From Ryuthela nishihirai (lineage: Eukaryota; Arthropoda; Arachnida; Araneae; Heptathelidae): a stretch of 64,000 bases of DNA. The translations under genes and the position numbers were made by a program. Position 1 is the stretch's first letter; each line of letters opens with the position of its first letter. Positions 33,060 through 43,000 of this stretch are shown piece after piece. The stretch covers positions 1 to 64,000 of the forward strand of contig JAWZYU010000688.1 in NCBI GenBank assembly GCA_038380435.1, read 5' to 3'. The notes beneath the pieces were generated by a model that ran no database searches, had not been told where the DNA came from, and saw only the letters and a list, made by a program, of their open reading frames with translations.

Positions 33060-33895
33060 AGCACACCATACAGTTTGATTGTGCCCACACTTATCCATTG
33101 GGGAACTCTCTCTTCATTGTCCCTGGACTTGACAGAGCTCGACTATTGATTCACGTACGACGCTATCATACCCTTACAGAAAGTGAACTGCTTTACCCGA
33201 CAAAAGAGGGGATCACTCTAACTCTACACGAATGGCCGGAATTATTATCAGTCTTTGACGATCAGTCTGTCGATTGGAAAGGATTATCCCTTTCCAATCG
33301 ACAGAGAGAGAAACCTGATTTGCCACTCACAATCTACAATTATGTATCTACTCCAATAGTACTGGTTCCCGACATCTGGATATCATCATAACTGTGAAAT
33401 CGTCAAATCCTGTTCCGAGTGGAGTGACCCTTACACTTGCACAGTGGGACATACTTCGTAACCAACGAGGAGATGTTAAGAACAGTATGGACTTCTATTG
33501 TAGATCTGATGCGAATTTTCATCTACGTCACGCTATTGTTGAGCAGAGGGATGCGTTACTAGCATTCCTTCTGGCACCTTTTGCTGTACGAGGTCAGCTG
33601 ATACAGTTCTTGTCGGACATTATTCATCAAGATCTGCTACATTACTTAATCCCGAGCACGAGAATTGTGGAACCTGAAGATAATGAACAATGTTTAAATC
33701 CCTACCTGAACTCTGCAGTTCGTGCATTGAATATTGATACATAGCTTCTACTTTTGTAAAATCTGTATGGTCCCAAGGACTACTCTGTTAGGTGGACGAT
33801 ATCTTTCTCGCCTCGTTTTCCTATACTGATTTGTTAGAGAGTGTAAAGGAAAATCTGTATATTTCAAACTCTTGGTTTCATAAATAAAAGTTTGA
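33060..33895 (+). pseudogene. PC4-like (p15 coactivator-type) repeat protein remnant
   Basis: Two open segments, 33,098-33,391 and 33,394-33,744, form one frame-shifted unit (the break is near 33,370). The first contains LIHVRRYHTLTESELLYPTK followed by EGITLTLHEW; the second contains VPSGVTLTLAQWDILRNQRG and a longer helical C-terminus ending ALNIDT, stop at 33,744. The pattern (R-Y, G-TLT--QW--L) resembles the single-stranded-DNA-binding PC4 fold. An AATAAA follows at about 33,885. A third similar unit and an integrase fragment lie downstream, so I infer that it belongs to a Polinton/Maverick-like element. The family assignment is by eye. Confidence 0.45.
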
Positions 33896-34039
33896 TATTT
33901 CCTATGTATAATGACTTGCGTACTCATTTCACATCATGTGGTGACGTAAGTTGTTAGTTTTTTTTATAATAGTAGCGTATTTGACAATAGGGGTAGCTGT
34001 CGGACTAGGGATCGAGTTTTCTCAAGGCTATTTAATCAC

Positions 34040-34600
34040 TAGTAGTATTAGAATCCCGCCACTTGAGAAGAAACATTTATTTAAGTGTCTGCAATCAAAC
34101 CGTGGATATAGGATTATTTTTACGTCTGAAACCTACTGTGAAAGGAATTAGTCTGACTTATGAACAGTGGGAGAAGCTAGTTTCTTATATCCTTCGGGTT
34201 CGAAAGCATGTTGTGGGCTCTGAGCTATCGGTTTTGTCTACTGAACACAAAGACAAAAGGTCTTTACTATGAGCACCCTATCATTTACACTTCGCGAAAG
34301 TTGTGTGAAGAAGCAGCACAGCGACTTTCCATTGATGTTCCAGATTCGTTAGCACTCGAGCTCTGGTTTAAGGAAGGAAAACTTCTACTAGTCGAAGACT
34401 TCAAAGTTGGAGAACGTTTGCTACCAACCAGAGATGGGGGGAGCAGCACGTTTATCCCAGAGTGCTGGACTGCCCCAAAAGAGAGTCAGAGAATGGTTGT
34501 CATGGGAGGAGACGTATACTCTCTACAAACCGTCGAGAACAAAATTCAGAAGAAACAAAACGTTCTTAACAGGACACTAGATCGACAATGACAAGCAGAT
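34040..34600 (+). pseudogene. Third PC4-like unit and adjoining coding remnant
   Basis: 34,063-34,272 reads KPTVKGISLTYEQWEKLVSY, a further copy of the G-SLT--QW--L motif seen twice upstream. An overlapping frame (34,208-34,591) reads SRKLCEEAAQRLSIDVPDSL then LELWFKEGKLLLVEDFKVGE, which looks like real coding sequence, but the family was not recognised. The two frames overlap, indicating frameshifts. It leads directly into the integrase remnant. Confidence 0.4.
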
Positions 34601-34870
34601 TTAATGATTGTGAAAAATATCTCACGATTTAATGAGGGTTATGGTTACATATTACTAGCTGTTGACATCTCCCGCTATGCGTGGGCAATATCATTGAAAA
34701 CCAAGACAGGAAAAGCGACGAAAGATGCATTGGAAAAAATTATTTCCCAAATCAGGAAAAGCGACGAAAGATGCATTCGAAAAAATTATTCCCCAAGACA
34801 GAGCTGCTATTGTTCTTAATACAGATCAAGGGAAAGAATTCAGGAATCGAAACTTTCAAAAAGATTTGAA
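34475..34870 (+). pseudogene. Retroviral-type integrase remnant of a Polinton/Maverick-like element
   Basis: Pieces in shifting frames read YSLQTVENKIQKKQ, ISRFNEGYGYILLAVDISRY (the first catalytic Asp block), AWAISLKTKTGKATKDALEK and, after frameshifts, a QGKEFRNRNFQ-like second acidic block. The R/K-YN-GY-Y-L---D--S-YAW and K-KTGK patterns are typical of the integrase core in Maverick-like elements. Conserved sequence ends at 34,870, where a GC-rich tandem repeat begins. The copy is broken by at least two frameshifts and an internal 46-bp duplication (34,708-34,797). Confidence 0.55.
34708..34797 (+). repeat. 46-bp tandem duplication inside the integrase remnant
   Basis: 'aggaaaagcgacgaaagatg' recurs at 34,708 and 34,754. 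The second copy differs at a few positions and shifts the frame. Confidence 0.8.
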
Positions 34871-34881
34871 GGATAAAACCT

Positions 34882-35019
34882 GGCTGTCGGGAGCGTTTGG
34901 GCCGCCATGTCGGGCGTTTTTTGGCTGGGCTGTTGGGGGCGTTAGGGCCGCCTTGTCCGGTGTTTTTTGGCCGGAATGTCGGGGGCGTTTGGGCCGTCTT
35001 GTCGGGCGTTTTTTGGCCG
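34882..35019. repeat. GC-rich minisatellite, 3 x 46 bp
   Basis: Three consecutive 46-bp units with landmarks 'gcgtttgggccg' and 'gtcgggcgttttttggc'. It is much more GC-rich than the surrounding DNA and begins 12 bp after the integrase similarity ends. Confidence 0.8.
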
Positions 35020-35530
35020 GGATGTTCAGATCTAATATGACCAAAATCAGAAATCACTAACATAGCACTTTTAGCATCAAATTTGCATTAGAATAACGGA
35101 GTACAATTCTACCGAATGAATGTAAAAGTAGAAAGACAAACTCTCTAGCGATGTCAAATATTCGGTTAAAAAAATATTTGTCAAATGCTTATCCAAATAA
35201 AATTTTAAACAGCTCTGTTCCCCCTTCACTTCTATTGACGCCAGGAGGAAATGGACAGGTAGATACTGGAAATACGAACCGAAGTAACCTATTAGTACTT
35301 ATCCAACTAAAAGTAATATTTCATTCTTCTTAAAAAACAAAGAAAGTTTGATGTCTACATTCAGACAGACAGATGACAGAGTGAAAACAGTAGCTGGTAT
35401 TTTGAAATCGAGCTATAAAGAGGTTTCGCTCTCTTATGTTATGCTGATCTGTGTAGATTTTTTTCAGCAGTCGTATCGAATACTATATTTTTCAAAAATA
35501 TTTTCGATAATAAATGTTTCACAAACACGT
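35020..35530. other. AT-rich stretch with no recognised feature
   Basis: Only short ORFs with no family resemblance. Confidence 0.4.
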
Positions 35531-35700
35531 TTTTTTTTACCTTTTGTGTTGTAGAGTGGACTAAACGCCAGGTCTAGAGGACATCATGGCTTAAGATCAA
35601 GGTTGTGAAAAGGATGCAGTGGCAATTCTTACAGCAGGCAGACGGAGACCTCCATGAAGAGTGTCCTGAGTGTTCTTCAATGTGCATTGGGTATGATGAA
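35531..35700 (-). repeat. Degenerate SINE family B fragment
   Basis: 'gtggactaaacgccaggtct', 'ggcagacggagacctccatg' and 'ttcttcaatgtgcattgggt' track the family B body with heavy divergence. Confidence 0.4.
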
Positions 35701-36029
35701 TTTTCTGCTAGTTAGATAATTAAATATATTATGATTATTAATTAGTATAATATAAACATTTTCACACAAGTTCTGACTTTGTAACAACTCTTTCCTACAC
35801 TGGGGGAAATTTAAAAAAGAACACGCAGAAAGTATTCCTTCAGAATGTCATATTTTAATATGTTAATAATTAGGGTCAGCAGAAACCGTGTTCCAAGATT
35901 GAAAGTCATTGGATGAGATAATGACGTCATTGAGTACGACAACATGCAAATGTACCCAGCGTTTATTTAAGGACCAGGGTGTAAGGAAAGAAGTTATTCG
36001 TTTTGTGTTGTTCAGTGCTCTTTGAAGAA

Positions 36030-36175
36030 GCATGCTTGGACGATGCAGTTGCGCAACATTTCTTCAGATAGCGGAGTTTGAGCAAGGTCGTACAGCGGGT
36101 CTTCAGGAAGTAGGTTGGTCTTTCCATGAAATTGTAAACCGCATTGGACGAAAGATATTGGCAAAGGTGCGATAG
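36030..36175 (+). pseudogene. Tc1-like transposase, N-terminal helix-turn-helix fragment
   Basis: The plus strand reads FLQIAEFEQGRTAGLQEVGW and SFHEIVNRIGRK, matching the first helix-turn-helix of Tc1-type transposases (L--FERGRIVGLREAG-S-R-IA-R-GR). The frame ends at a stop right after. No other part of the element was found. Confidence 0.55.
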
Positions 36176-36386
36176 TGGTGTTGGTGTGTTTGGATGTTGG
36201 TTTCCGGTCGCTTCGGGCTTTCATTCTGGTGTGGCATTTTGGGGTGTACTTGAGACGTTGGTAAATGATTTAGAATCAAAAAGCGCCAAAAATATGAAGA
36301 AAGGTCTTTACCGCATGTGAAAAGCGTGATTAGAAGCTGAGATAGAGGTATTTAGAATAATGTTCTATAGTAATGGTATTAGGTTA

Positions 36387-36595
36387 AAAAAATAAAATAA
36401 ATAACCCCTCAAGCAGCTGCTTGCCACAGAGATCTGACAGGAGCCTGTCTGTTTATGTGCCATAGTAGAAGGTCTGTGAGGATGGCACGAACTCAGTAGA
36501 AAAACTACACATTCACCCATGCCTTACCCGGGACTCGAACCCAGGTCCTTAAGATCAGTAGCCAAGCACACTAACCACTCGGCCATGGGACGGCT
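36387..36595 (-). repeat. SINE family A copy, full length with target duplication
   Basis: The minus strand begins with box A TGGCCGAGTGG and box B GGTTCGAGTCC, and ends with 'caagcagctgcttgaggggt' and a T-rich tail 'tatttattttattttttt'. A perfect 13-bp direct repeat TGGTATTAGGTTA flanks it (36,374-36,386 and 36,596-36,608), proving retroposition. The head resembles a tRNA with GCC at the start, but the exact tRNA parent cannot be named. Confidence 0.85.
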
Positions 36596-36619
36596 TGGTA
36601 TTAGGTTAGGCTTAGTGAA

Positions 36620-37085
36620 AGTTAAGATCTACGCAACAGTACTCTCTGAAGGCTTTCATATCGTATATTTTTTTCGCTACGCAACAATTGGAATTCGAAA
36701 AAGCAATTGTTGTTCCTCAATTGTTATCGGTTGGCTTCGAAAAACGATGCTATGGATTCATTGTTGTTTCACTCGGCCTTTGATCAAACGGAGACTTCCA
36801 TTCCCTTTCCTTCCTGTCGACGGAGAATTTCAGAGCAAGTGTGTTATGCGATCCCTTTTTTTTGTCACACTATCATTTTATTTTTTTTAGCTCTTCTGTA
36901 GGAGAGAGTCTATGGGTTGTGCGATCCATTTAGAGGTTCGATCGCGCCCATACCTCTGCTTTCCACAGACGTGAGTTATATGCTCTTTCTCCTAGAGTAG
37001 AGTGATTCTCTGGATTTTTTTTTAAAGGTTTTCTAGGTTATTCTTAACAATTGGCATTATTCCTGGGATTTTATTTGCTCACTTG
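36620..37085 (+). repeat. Amplicon module R, copy 1
   Basis: 'gaaggctttcatatcgtata' to 'ttgctcacttgttcctaccg' is one of four near-identical copies (others at 42,530, 44,368 and, inverted, 50,300). The + frame ...NDAMDSLLFHSAFDQTETSI... is partly conserved between copies but is frame-broken in some. Its nature is unknown. Confidence 0.75.
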
Positions 37086-37390
37086 TTCCTACCGCTTGGG
37101 TTGTGTCGGGTTTTTTTACTTCTGAGCAGCACTTTTTTTTGCACACAATGGGCTAAAGGTCCAGGTCCCATAGACCACGAAGGCTCAGAGGAGGTTGGGG
37201 GGTACCCACTGGATCACCCACTGGGGGGACAAGATGGTAGAATCCAAGGCCATCCAGCATGTTCTTTAACGTGCACAGGTTACGGCCCTCCCGCACATGC
37301 AGCCACGGCCTAATGTCCCATCCGACGGACGGCGGTCTTTCCAATACCATCGGTGTCCTCTACTGACCGTGGGTAGGGCGCAGATTAATG
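37086..37390 (-). repeat. SINE family B fragment within the amplicon, copy 1
   Basis: 'cacaatgggctaaaggtcca' to 'ctgaccgtgggtagggcg' matches family B. It recurs next to module R at 43,000, 44,770 and (inverted, shortened) 50,150. Confidence 0.75.
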
Positions 37391-37529
37391 TAAACGCAGG
37401 AAGAGACTTATGGGTGGAGGATCACCAGCAAGTGAATTTACTTTTTAAGTGTTCTGACCTCCTCCTCCACCCCTTCGAACAAAATAACAGGGAGGTGTTT
37501 TGTGAATTGGGTTTTGATGCCTTGTGAAA

Positions 37530-37800
37530 ATTTTTTGGTGTATTCCCCCCCTCTAAGAGGAAGGGGTTATGTGGTTAGGGTGTAGGTATCATGTGAAATT
37601 TTTTCGGTGTACCCTCCCCCTAACAGGAAGGGGTTATGTGGGTTGGTTGTAGGTAGCGTGTGAAAATTTTTTTGGGGTATTCCCCCCTCTAAGAGGAAGG
37701 GGTTATGTGGGTTGGGTGTAGGTATCGTGTGAAATTTTTTCGGTGTATCCCCCCCCTCCTCTAAGAGGAAGGGGTTATGTGGGTTGGGTGTCGAGGACCT
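37530..37800. repeat. Amplicon minisatellite block 1 (~68-bp units)
   Basis: About four units of the form 'ggaaggggttatgtgggttg' + 'gtgtaggtatcgtgtgaaat' + 'ttttcggtgta' + C-run + 'ctctaaga'. See the block at 39,940 for the unit description. Confidence 0.8.
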
Positions 37801-38239
37801 GTGAATTCTTTTTTTTTCTTTTGTCCCTCATTATGAGGTGTCGGGTGACTCTCAACTTCCCTTCACACTTTATCCTGGCTTAGGACTGGCAGCGCATTGC
37901 GTGTTTAAAAGTTGTCTGTCTCTCTGGTAGACTTGGTGTCATAGCACAATGTGCAGAGTTTTACAACGACATAGAAAAAAGAATACAATGCACAGCAAAA
38001 GTGACATACAAGAAATACAAACATACAGGAAACAGCGAGAGTGTCTTCTCTTTGCTTTTAAGAAATTTTTTATATTTTTTTTATTGTTTTAACATTTACA
38101 ATTTTTTTATATTTTTTTTTATTGTTTTAACATTTAAAATTTTTTTGGTTTTTTTTTTTAAATTTCACTTATTTCTTTTTTTCAAATTTTCCTATTTAGG
38201 GTGCCAACCCCTTCCCGGACATGGCGGTCAGTCCCGGAA
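37801..38239 (-). repeat. Transporter 3' flank, copy 1
   Basis: 'cattatgaggtgtcgggtga' through 'gtcatagcacaatgtgcaga' and a T-rich tract to 'gggtgccaaccccttcccgg'. Shared with 40,960-41,285 and, inverted, with 52,002-52,430. It holds the 3' UTR of the minus-strand transporter copy. Confidence 0.7.
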
Positions 38240-38525
38240 GGGGAGGCTGCTGCCAGATAGCTGCGACATCACACTGCGGTGGTGAAGACATTGAGTCGTT
38301 CGTTGAGCGACGCTGCCGCCCGACCCCTCCTCTGGATCGAGGCAGCAGAGACGTGCAAGGCGCCGCCGAAGGCCGTGGCCACACACTTCTTCGATCCCAT
38401 GAATAGCAGGACTGCGCGGTCGCCTCCGGTGGAGCGGAGCAGCCCTGCCACGGGAGGGTAGATGAGGTTGGCCACTCCCTGGAAGAGCCGCACCAGGGTG
38501 AAGGTGCCATTCATGTTGTCGACTC
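38240..38525 (-). pseudogene. SLC16-like transporter, C-terminal fragment (copy i)
   Basis: Minus-strand frame 38,269-38,514: FTLVRLFQGVANLIYPPVAG, LLRSTGGDRAVLLFMGSKKC and SIQRRGRAAASLNERLNVFT. It equals the last ~82 residues (final two membrane segments and tail) of the longer copy at 41,286. Upstream it breaks off at 'gattcgag', where the sequence jumps into the transporter 5' region. A large internal deletion thus joins the two ends of the gene. Confidence 0.75.
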
Positions 38526-38844
38526 CATGATTCGAGTGACGGAGGCAACAACGAGCGACAGACTATGCTGAACAATACTGAACCAAATAGCGAAAAAGGT
38601 ATTATGAGGTAAAGTCGAGAGTTCGAAAACGCACGTCTGTAGCTCTCAGTGGTCGCAGAGCAAAGGGACGGACGTGGCACTCAGTGGCACGAGTTGTAAA
38701 ACCCGTTGGCGTCAGGGCGAAAACACAGGGTTTTACCTAGTACCGGTCGTACAAGGTTGGGTTTCGCGCTGCCATCTATGTGCAAGGATGGGAACTAATT
38801 TTTCTTCACCTATCCCCATTTTTTTCCCTTGCTCCACCGAGTGG

Positions 38845-38875
<31 letters not shown>

Positions 38876-38900
38876 TATTTTTTATTTCATTTTTTCAGCG
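38526..38900 (-). promoter_or_regulatory. Transporter 5' region, copy 1
   Basis: 'aatactgaaccaaatagcga' to 'ccgagtggtatatatgtata' matches 45,830-46,310 and, inverted, 49,015-49,500, which lie directly upstream of the transporter first coding exon. It is inferred to hold the 5' UTR and promoter. Only one 40-bp 'gttgtaaaacccgttggcgt' unit is present. Confidence 0.5.
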
Positions 38901-39700
38901 TGACGTCACCTGCAAACGGGACAGTGCTATATATGCGAGAAGAATATGGGGCAAGTAGAGTATACAAAAGTTTACTAAAGTTTATACGATAATGATAGGA
39001 AATTTTAAAGTTATTTTCCTAATAAAATAAACAACCGCCACCAAATGTTTCTAAAATAATTCAATACCAGATGTTTACCGATCGTCAAACTACTCACGTG
39101 TTGACAATTCGATTTCGTTACCATCGTTGAAAAGTTCATAATAGACTTTTTTACTTGAAATTACCGTCATATCTATCTATTCTACTAACGCATGGAACTT
39201 TAGAAGAGTTTATCAAATGTTGTTTTTGATCTAAATTGGGACTGTTTTTGCTGTAGGAATTCTTTCGTCTGGCATAAACGATAGAAAGGATCCAAATTAA
39301 TATTTTTTGCCTTAACGAATAATGCAGAAAAAAATGTCGTTTATTTAAATAAAATATCTCAGCTTTTATAGCCTTAATGAAACGGAAAATTTTCATCTTA
39401 TTAAATTCTTTCATTTGCTACAGTAAATAAGCTATTCTAGAGTAAATAAGCTATTATATTAAGTTTATTTTGCTAGAGTAAATAAGCTTTCATTTGTTAG
39501 AGTAATTTCTAACCGCTTGGGTGCAGTTAACTTTACGTTTTGCCCTGCTATGCTTGTTTGGGAAAAGCTTTCCTGAATATCCTTTAATTACTCTATATGA
39601 TTTCACAAACGTGTATCAGTTTCTAAGTGGAGATCGTATTTTGAAGTTTTCCGATTTATTGGTACATATATATAGTGTAAGGTAATTCTGTCGGAATAAG
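38901..39700. repeat. Amplicon distal segment U, copy 1
   Basis: 'gcgagaagaatatggggcaa' to 'agtgtaaggtaattctgtcg' matches 46,310-46,965 (with a ~150-bp deletion there) and, inverted, 48,230-49,015. It is AT-rich and non-coding. It carries repeats of 'agagtaaataagct' near 39,420-39,500. Confidence 0.75.
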
Positions 39701-39939
39701 CCACGGCCTAACGTTCCATCTGACGGACGGCGGTCTTTCCAATACCATCAGTGTCGTCTACTGACCGTGGGTAGGGCGGAGATTAATGTAAATGCAGGAA
39801 GAGACCTATGGGTGGAGGGTCACCAGCGTGTGAATTTACTTTTTAAGTGTTCTGACCTCCTCCTCCTCCACCCCTTCAAACGAAATAACAGGGAGGTGTT
39901 TTGTGAATTGGGTTTCGATGCTCTGTGAAAATATTTCGG
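39701..39939. repeat. SINE B end and lead-in to minisatellite
   Basis: 'ccacggcctaacgttccatc' resumes the SINE B end directly after segment U, then 'gattaatgtaaatgcaggaa' leads into the minisatellite. This abrupt junction at 39,702 marks a rearrangement. Confidence 0.65.
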
Positions 39940-40960
39940 TGTATTCCCCTCCCCCTCTCTAAGAGGAAGGGGTTATGTGGTTAGGGTGTAGGTATCGTGT
40001 GAAATTTTTTCGTTGTACTCTCCCCCCTAACAGGAAGGGGTTATGTGGGTTGGTTGTAGGTATCGTGTGAAATTTTTTCGGTGTGCTCTCCACCCAAAAC
40101 AGGAAGGGGTTATGTCGGTTGGTTGTAGGTTGCGTGTGAATTTTTTTTAGTGTATTCCCACCGTCCAATTGGAAGGGGTTATGTGGGTTGGGTGTAGGTA
40201 TCGTGTGAAATTTTTTCGGTGTACACTACCCCCCTAACAGGAAGGGGTTATGTGGGTTGGTTGTAGGTTGCGTGTGAATTTTTTTTGGTGTATTCCCACC
40301 GTCCAATAGGAAGGGGTTATGTGGGTTGGATGTAGGTATCGTGTGCAATTTTTTCGGTGTACACTACCCCATAACAGGAAGGGGTTATGTGGGTTGGTTG
40401 TAGGTAGCGTGTGAAAATATTTTGGTGTATCCCCCCCTCTAAGACGAAGGGGTTATGTGGGTTGGTTGTAAGCATCGTGTGAAATGTTTTCGGTGTACTC
40501 TCCCCTCAAAACAGGAAGGGGTTATGTGGGTTGGTTGTATGTAGCGTGTGAAAAGTTTTTGGTGTATTCCCACCGTCCAATAGCAAGGGGTTATGTGGAT
40601 TGGATGTAGGTTTCGTGTGAAATATTTTCGGTGTACTCTCGCCCCCCTAACAGGAAGGTGTTATGTGGGTTGGTTGTAGGTTGCGTGTGAAAATTTTTTG
40701 GTGTATTCCCACCGTCCAATAGCAAAGGGTTGTGTGGGTTGGGTGTAGGTATCGTGTGAAATTTTTTTAGTGTACTCTCCCCCTCCCCTAACAGGAAGGG
40801 GTTATGTGGGTTGGTTGTAGGTAGCATGTGAACAATTTTTGGTGTATTCCCACCGTCCAATAGGAAGGGGTTATGTGGGTTGGGTGTAGGCATCGTGTGA
40901 AATTTTTCGGTGTATTCCCCCATCCTCTAAGAGGAAGGGGTTATGTGGGTTGGGCTGGCG
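39940..40960. repeat. Amplicon minisatellite block 2, about 15 units of ~68 bp
   Basis: Units share 'ggaaggggttatgtgggttg' and 'gtgtgaaa-tttttt-ggtgta'. They alternate between two types: one ending in 'ctctcccccctaaca' and one ending in 'ttcccaccgtccaata', so the effective period is a ~136-bp dimer. A third type ends 'ccccctctaagaggaagggg', a small self-complementary core. This is the longest block of this family. ORFs through it (NPHNPFLL repeats) are periodicity artefacts. Confidence 0.85.
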
Positions 40961-41285
40961 TGTTTAAAAGTTGTCTGTCTCTCTGGTAGATTTGGTGTCA
41001 TAGCACAATGTGCAGAGTTTTATAACGACATAGAAAAAAGAATACAATGCACAGCAAAAGTGACATACAAGAAATACAAACATACAGGAAACAATGAGAG
41101 TGTCTTCTCTTTGCTTTTAATTAATTTTATATATATTTTTTTTGTTTGAAAATTTAAAATTGTTTTGGTTTTTTTTTTGTTTTCACTTATTTCTTTTTTC
41201 ACATTTTCCTATTTAGGGTGCCAACCCTTTCCTGGACATGGCGGTCAGTCCTGGAAGGGGAGGCCGCTTCCCGATAGCTGCGACA
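40961..41285 (-). repeat. Transporter 3' flank, copy 2
   Basis: Same sequence as 37,880-38,239 starting at 'gtgtttaaaagttgtctgtc'. Part of the 'cattatgaggtgtcggg' end is missing. Confidence 0.7.
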
Positions 41286-42521
41286 TCACACTGCGGTGGT
41301 GAAGACATCGAGCCATTCCTTGAGCGACGCTGCCGCCCGACCCCTCCTCTGGATCAAGACAGCAGAGACGTGCAAGGCGATGCCAGAGACCGTGGCCAGA
41401 CACATCTTCGATCCCATGAATAGCAGGAATGCCCGGTCGCCACCGGTGGACCGCAGCACTCCTGCCACGGGAGGGTAGATGAGGTTGGCCACTCTCTGGA
41501 AGAGCTGCACCAGGGTGAAGGTGCCATTCATGTTGTCGACTCCGTGATTCGAGCTAAGAAGGAGGGGGATCAGGATGATCCACACTCCTGCTGCGATGGA
41601 GGCAACAACCAGCTGCCAGTACTCGCGGCAGAAAGGCAGTGAGATGACGGCTGTAGCCGAGATGGAGACTTCCGTGATGTTTTCGGCCGTCCTTGGCAGG
41701 GGAGAGCGGCTGGCGAGAAGACCGTATGAGAGGCGCACGAACAGGTCGCCGGCAGCAGAGTAGGCGAGGAGCAGCATGGCACTGCTGTTCTCGATCCCCA
41801 GCGACTTGACATGCTGGGGAATGTAGTGCAGGAAGTGAGGGTTGCCCATACCCATTGCGAAGATGGAAGCGCTCGTGAGGAGGAACAGGCCGTCCGTGAG
41901 GAAACGGAGGGACAGCCTCTCGGCAACCACCTTCATGCAGGATCTGGGTGCCAGCTCTCCGGCTTCCGCGGGGGTCACGACGATGGCATCGTTGCTGCCG
42001 CCGGCGGGCACCTCGCAGAAGCAGCTCTCAGGCTGAACGAAGAGCAGGCCGCAGACTGCAAAGAGGGTGAAGCAGCCGGCCAGCACGAGGAAGGTGTAGT
42101 GCAGGCCGACGGCCAGCAGCAGCTCGATCGCAGTGGGCAGGGCCATGGACCCGAAGCAGCCTTCCGACAGGGCGACGGCCATCGCTGCCGGCCTCCGTGT
42201 CGTGAAGTACTTTCCAGTGCACACTATGCCGGTGGTGATGGCAAAGGATGCATCGACCCCCATGAGGCCTCCAATGGTACCTATGAGGAAAGAACCGGAG
42301 GTGGCCAGGTAGCTGAGGGCAAGGCCAGCGCTGCACAGCAATCCACCCAGACACACGAGCGGCCTGTATCCGAAGGTAGACACGAGGATCCCTGTCACCG
42401 GTGAGAAGGCCAGTGAGAGGGTCCCTAGCAGCCCCGGGATCCAGGCCGCCTGGGACGGAGAGGTATCAGGAAACTCCAGGAATATCGCCACCTTCAGAGC
42501 GCTGAAGGACTTGACGAATCC
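41286..42521 (-). CDS. SLC16/monocarboxylate-transporter-like protein, N-terminally truncated (copy ii)
   Basis: Uninterrupted minus-strand frame of 411 codons from GFVKSFSALKVAIFLEF to DVFTTAV. Hydrophobic segments alternate as in the major facilitator fold: FGYRPLVCLGGLLCSAGLAL, FLIGTIGGLMGV, AMALPTAIELLL-like and others, a hydrophilic central loop (about residues 175-215) separating the two halves. The family signature PPDGGYGW and the first membrane helix are missing; they are present in copies iii and iv. The open frame continues upstream to 42,617 through module R, so that N-terminus is fortuitous. SLC16-type proteins carry monocarboxylates or related solutes across membranes; the substrate is unknown. 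Function is doubtful without helix 1. Confidence 0.75.
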   Translation of the reverse strand, partial: GFVKSFSALKVAIFLEFPDTSPSQAAWIPGLLGTLSLAFSPVTGILVSTFGYRPLVCLGGLLCSAGLALSYLATSGSFLIGTIGGLMGVDASFAITTGIVCTGKYFTTRRPAAMAVALSEGCFGSMALPTAIELLLAVGLHYTFLVLAGCFTLFAVCGLLFVQPESCFCEVPAGGSNDAIVVTPAEAGELAPRSCMKVVAERLSLRFLTDGLFLLTSASIFAMGMGNPHFLHYIPQHVKSLGIENSSAMLLLAYSAAGDLFVRLSYGLLASRSPLPRTAENITEVSISATAVISLPFCREYWQLVVASIAAGVWIILIPLLLSSNHGVDNMNGTFTLVQLFQRVANLIYPPVAGVLRSTGGDRAFLLFMGSKMCLATVSGIALHVSAVLIQRRGRAAASLKEWLDVFTTAV

Positions 42522-42529
42522 TGCCCTAC

Positions 42530-43000
42530 ACAACAGTACTCTCTGAAGGCTTTCATATCGTATATTTTTTTCGCTACGCAACAATTGGAATTCGAAAAAG
42601 CAATTGTTGTTCGTCAATTGTTATCGGTTGGCTTCCAAAAACGATGCTATGGATTCATTGTTGTTTCACTGGGCCTTTGATCAAACTGAGAATTCCATTC
42701 CCTTTCCTTCCTGTCGACGGAGAATTTCAGAGCAAGTGTGTTATGCGATCCCTTTTTTTGCCACACTATCATTTTATTTTTTTTAGCTGTTCTGTAGGAG
42801 AGAGTCTATGGGTTGTGCGATCCATTTAGAGGTTCGATCGCGCCCATACCTCTGCTTTCCACAGACGTGAGTTATATGCTCTTTCTCCTAGAGTAGAGTG
42901 ATTCTCTGGATTTTTTTTTAAAGGTTTTCTAGGTTATTCTTAACAATTGGCATTATTCCTGGGATTTTATTTGCTCACTTGTTCCTACCGTTTGGGTTGT
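42530..43000 (+). repeat. Amplicon module R, copy 2
   Basis: Nearly identical to 36,640-37,085. It joins the transporter copy ii at 'cctgccctacacaacagtac', i.e. exactly at the CAG|GATTCG point of the transporter. Confidence 0.75.

Noticed and set aside
36640..36900. Module R as a protein-coding exon (NDAMDSLLFH...)
   Set aside because: The frame is kept in some copies but broken in others, there is no recognisable family, and the T-runs within it look non-coding.
41811..42404. 197-codon plus-strand ORF rich in Gly/Gln/Glu/His
   Set aside because: It is antisense to the transporter coding sequence, where high GC leaves the opposite strand open.
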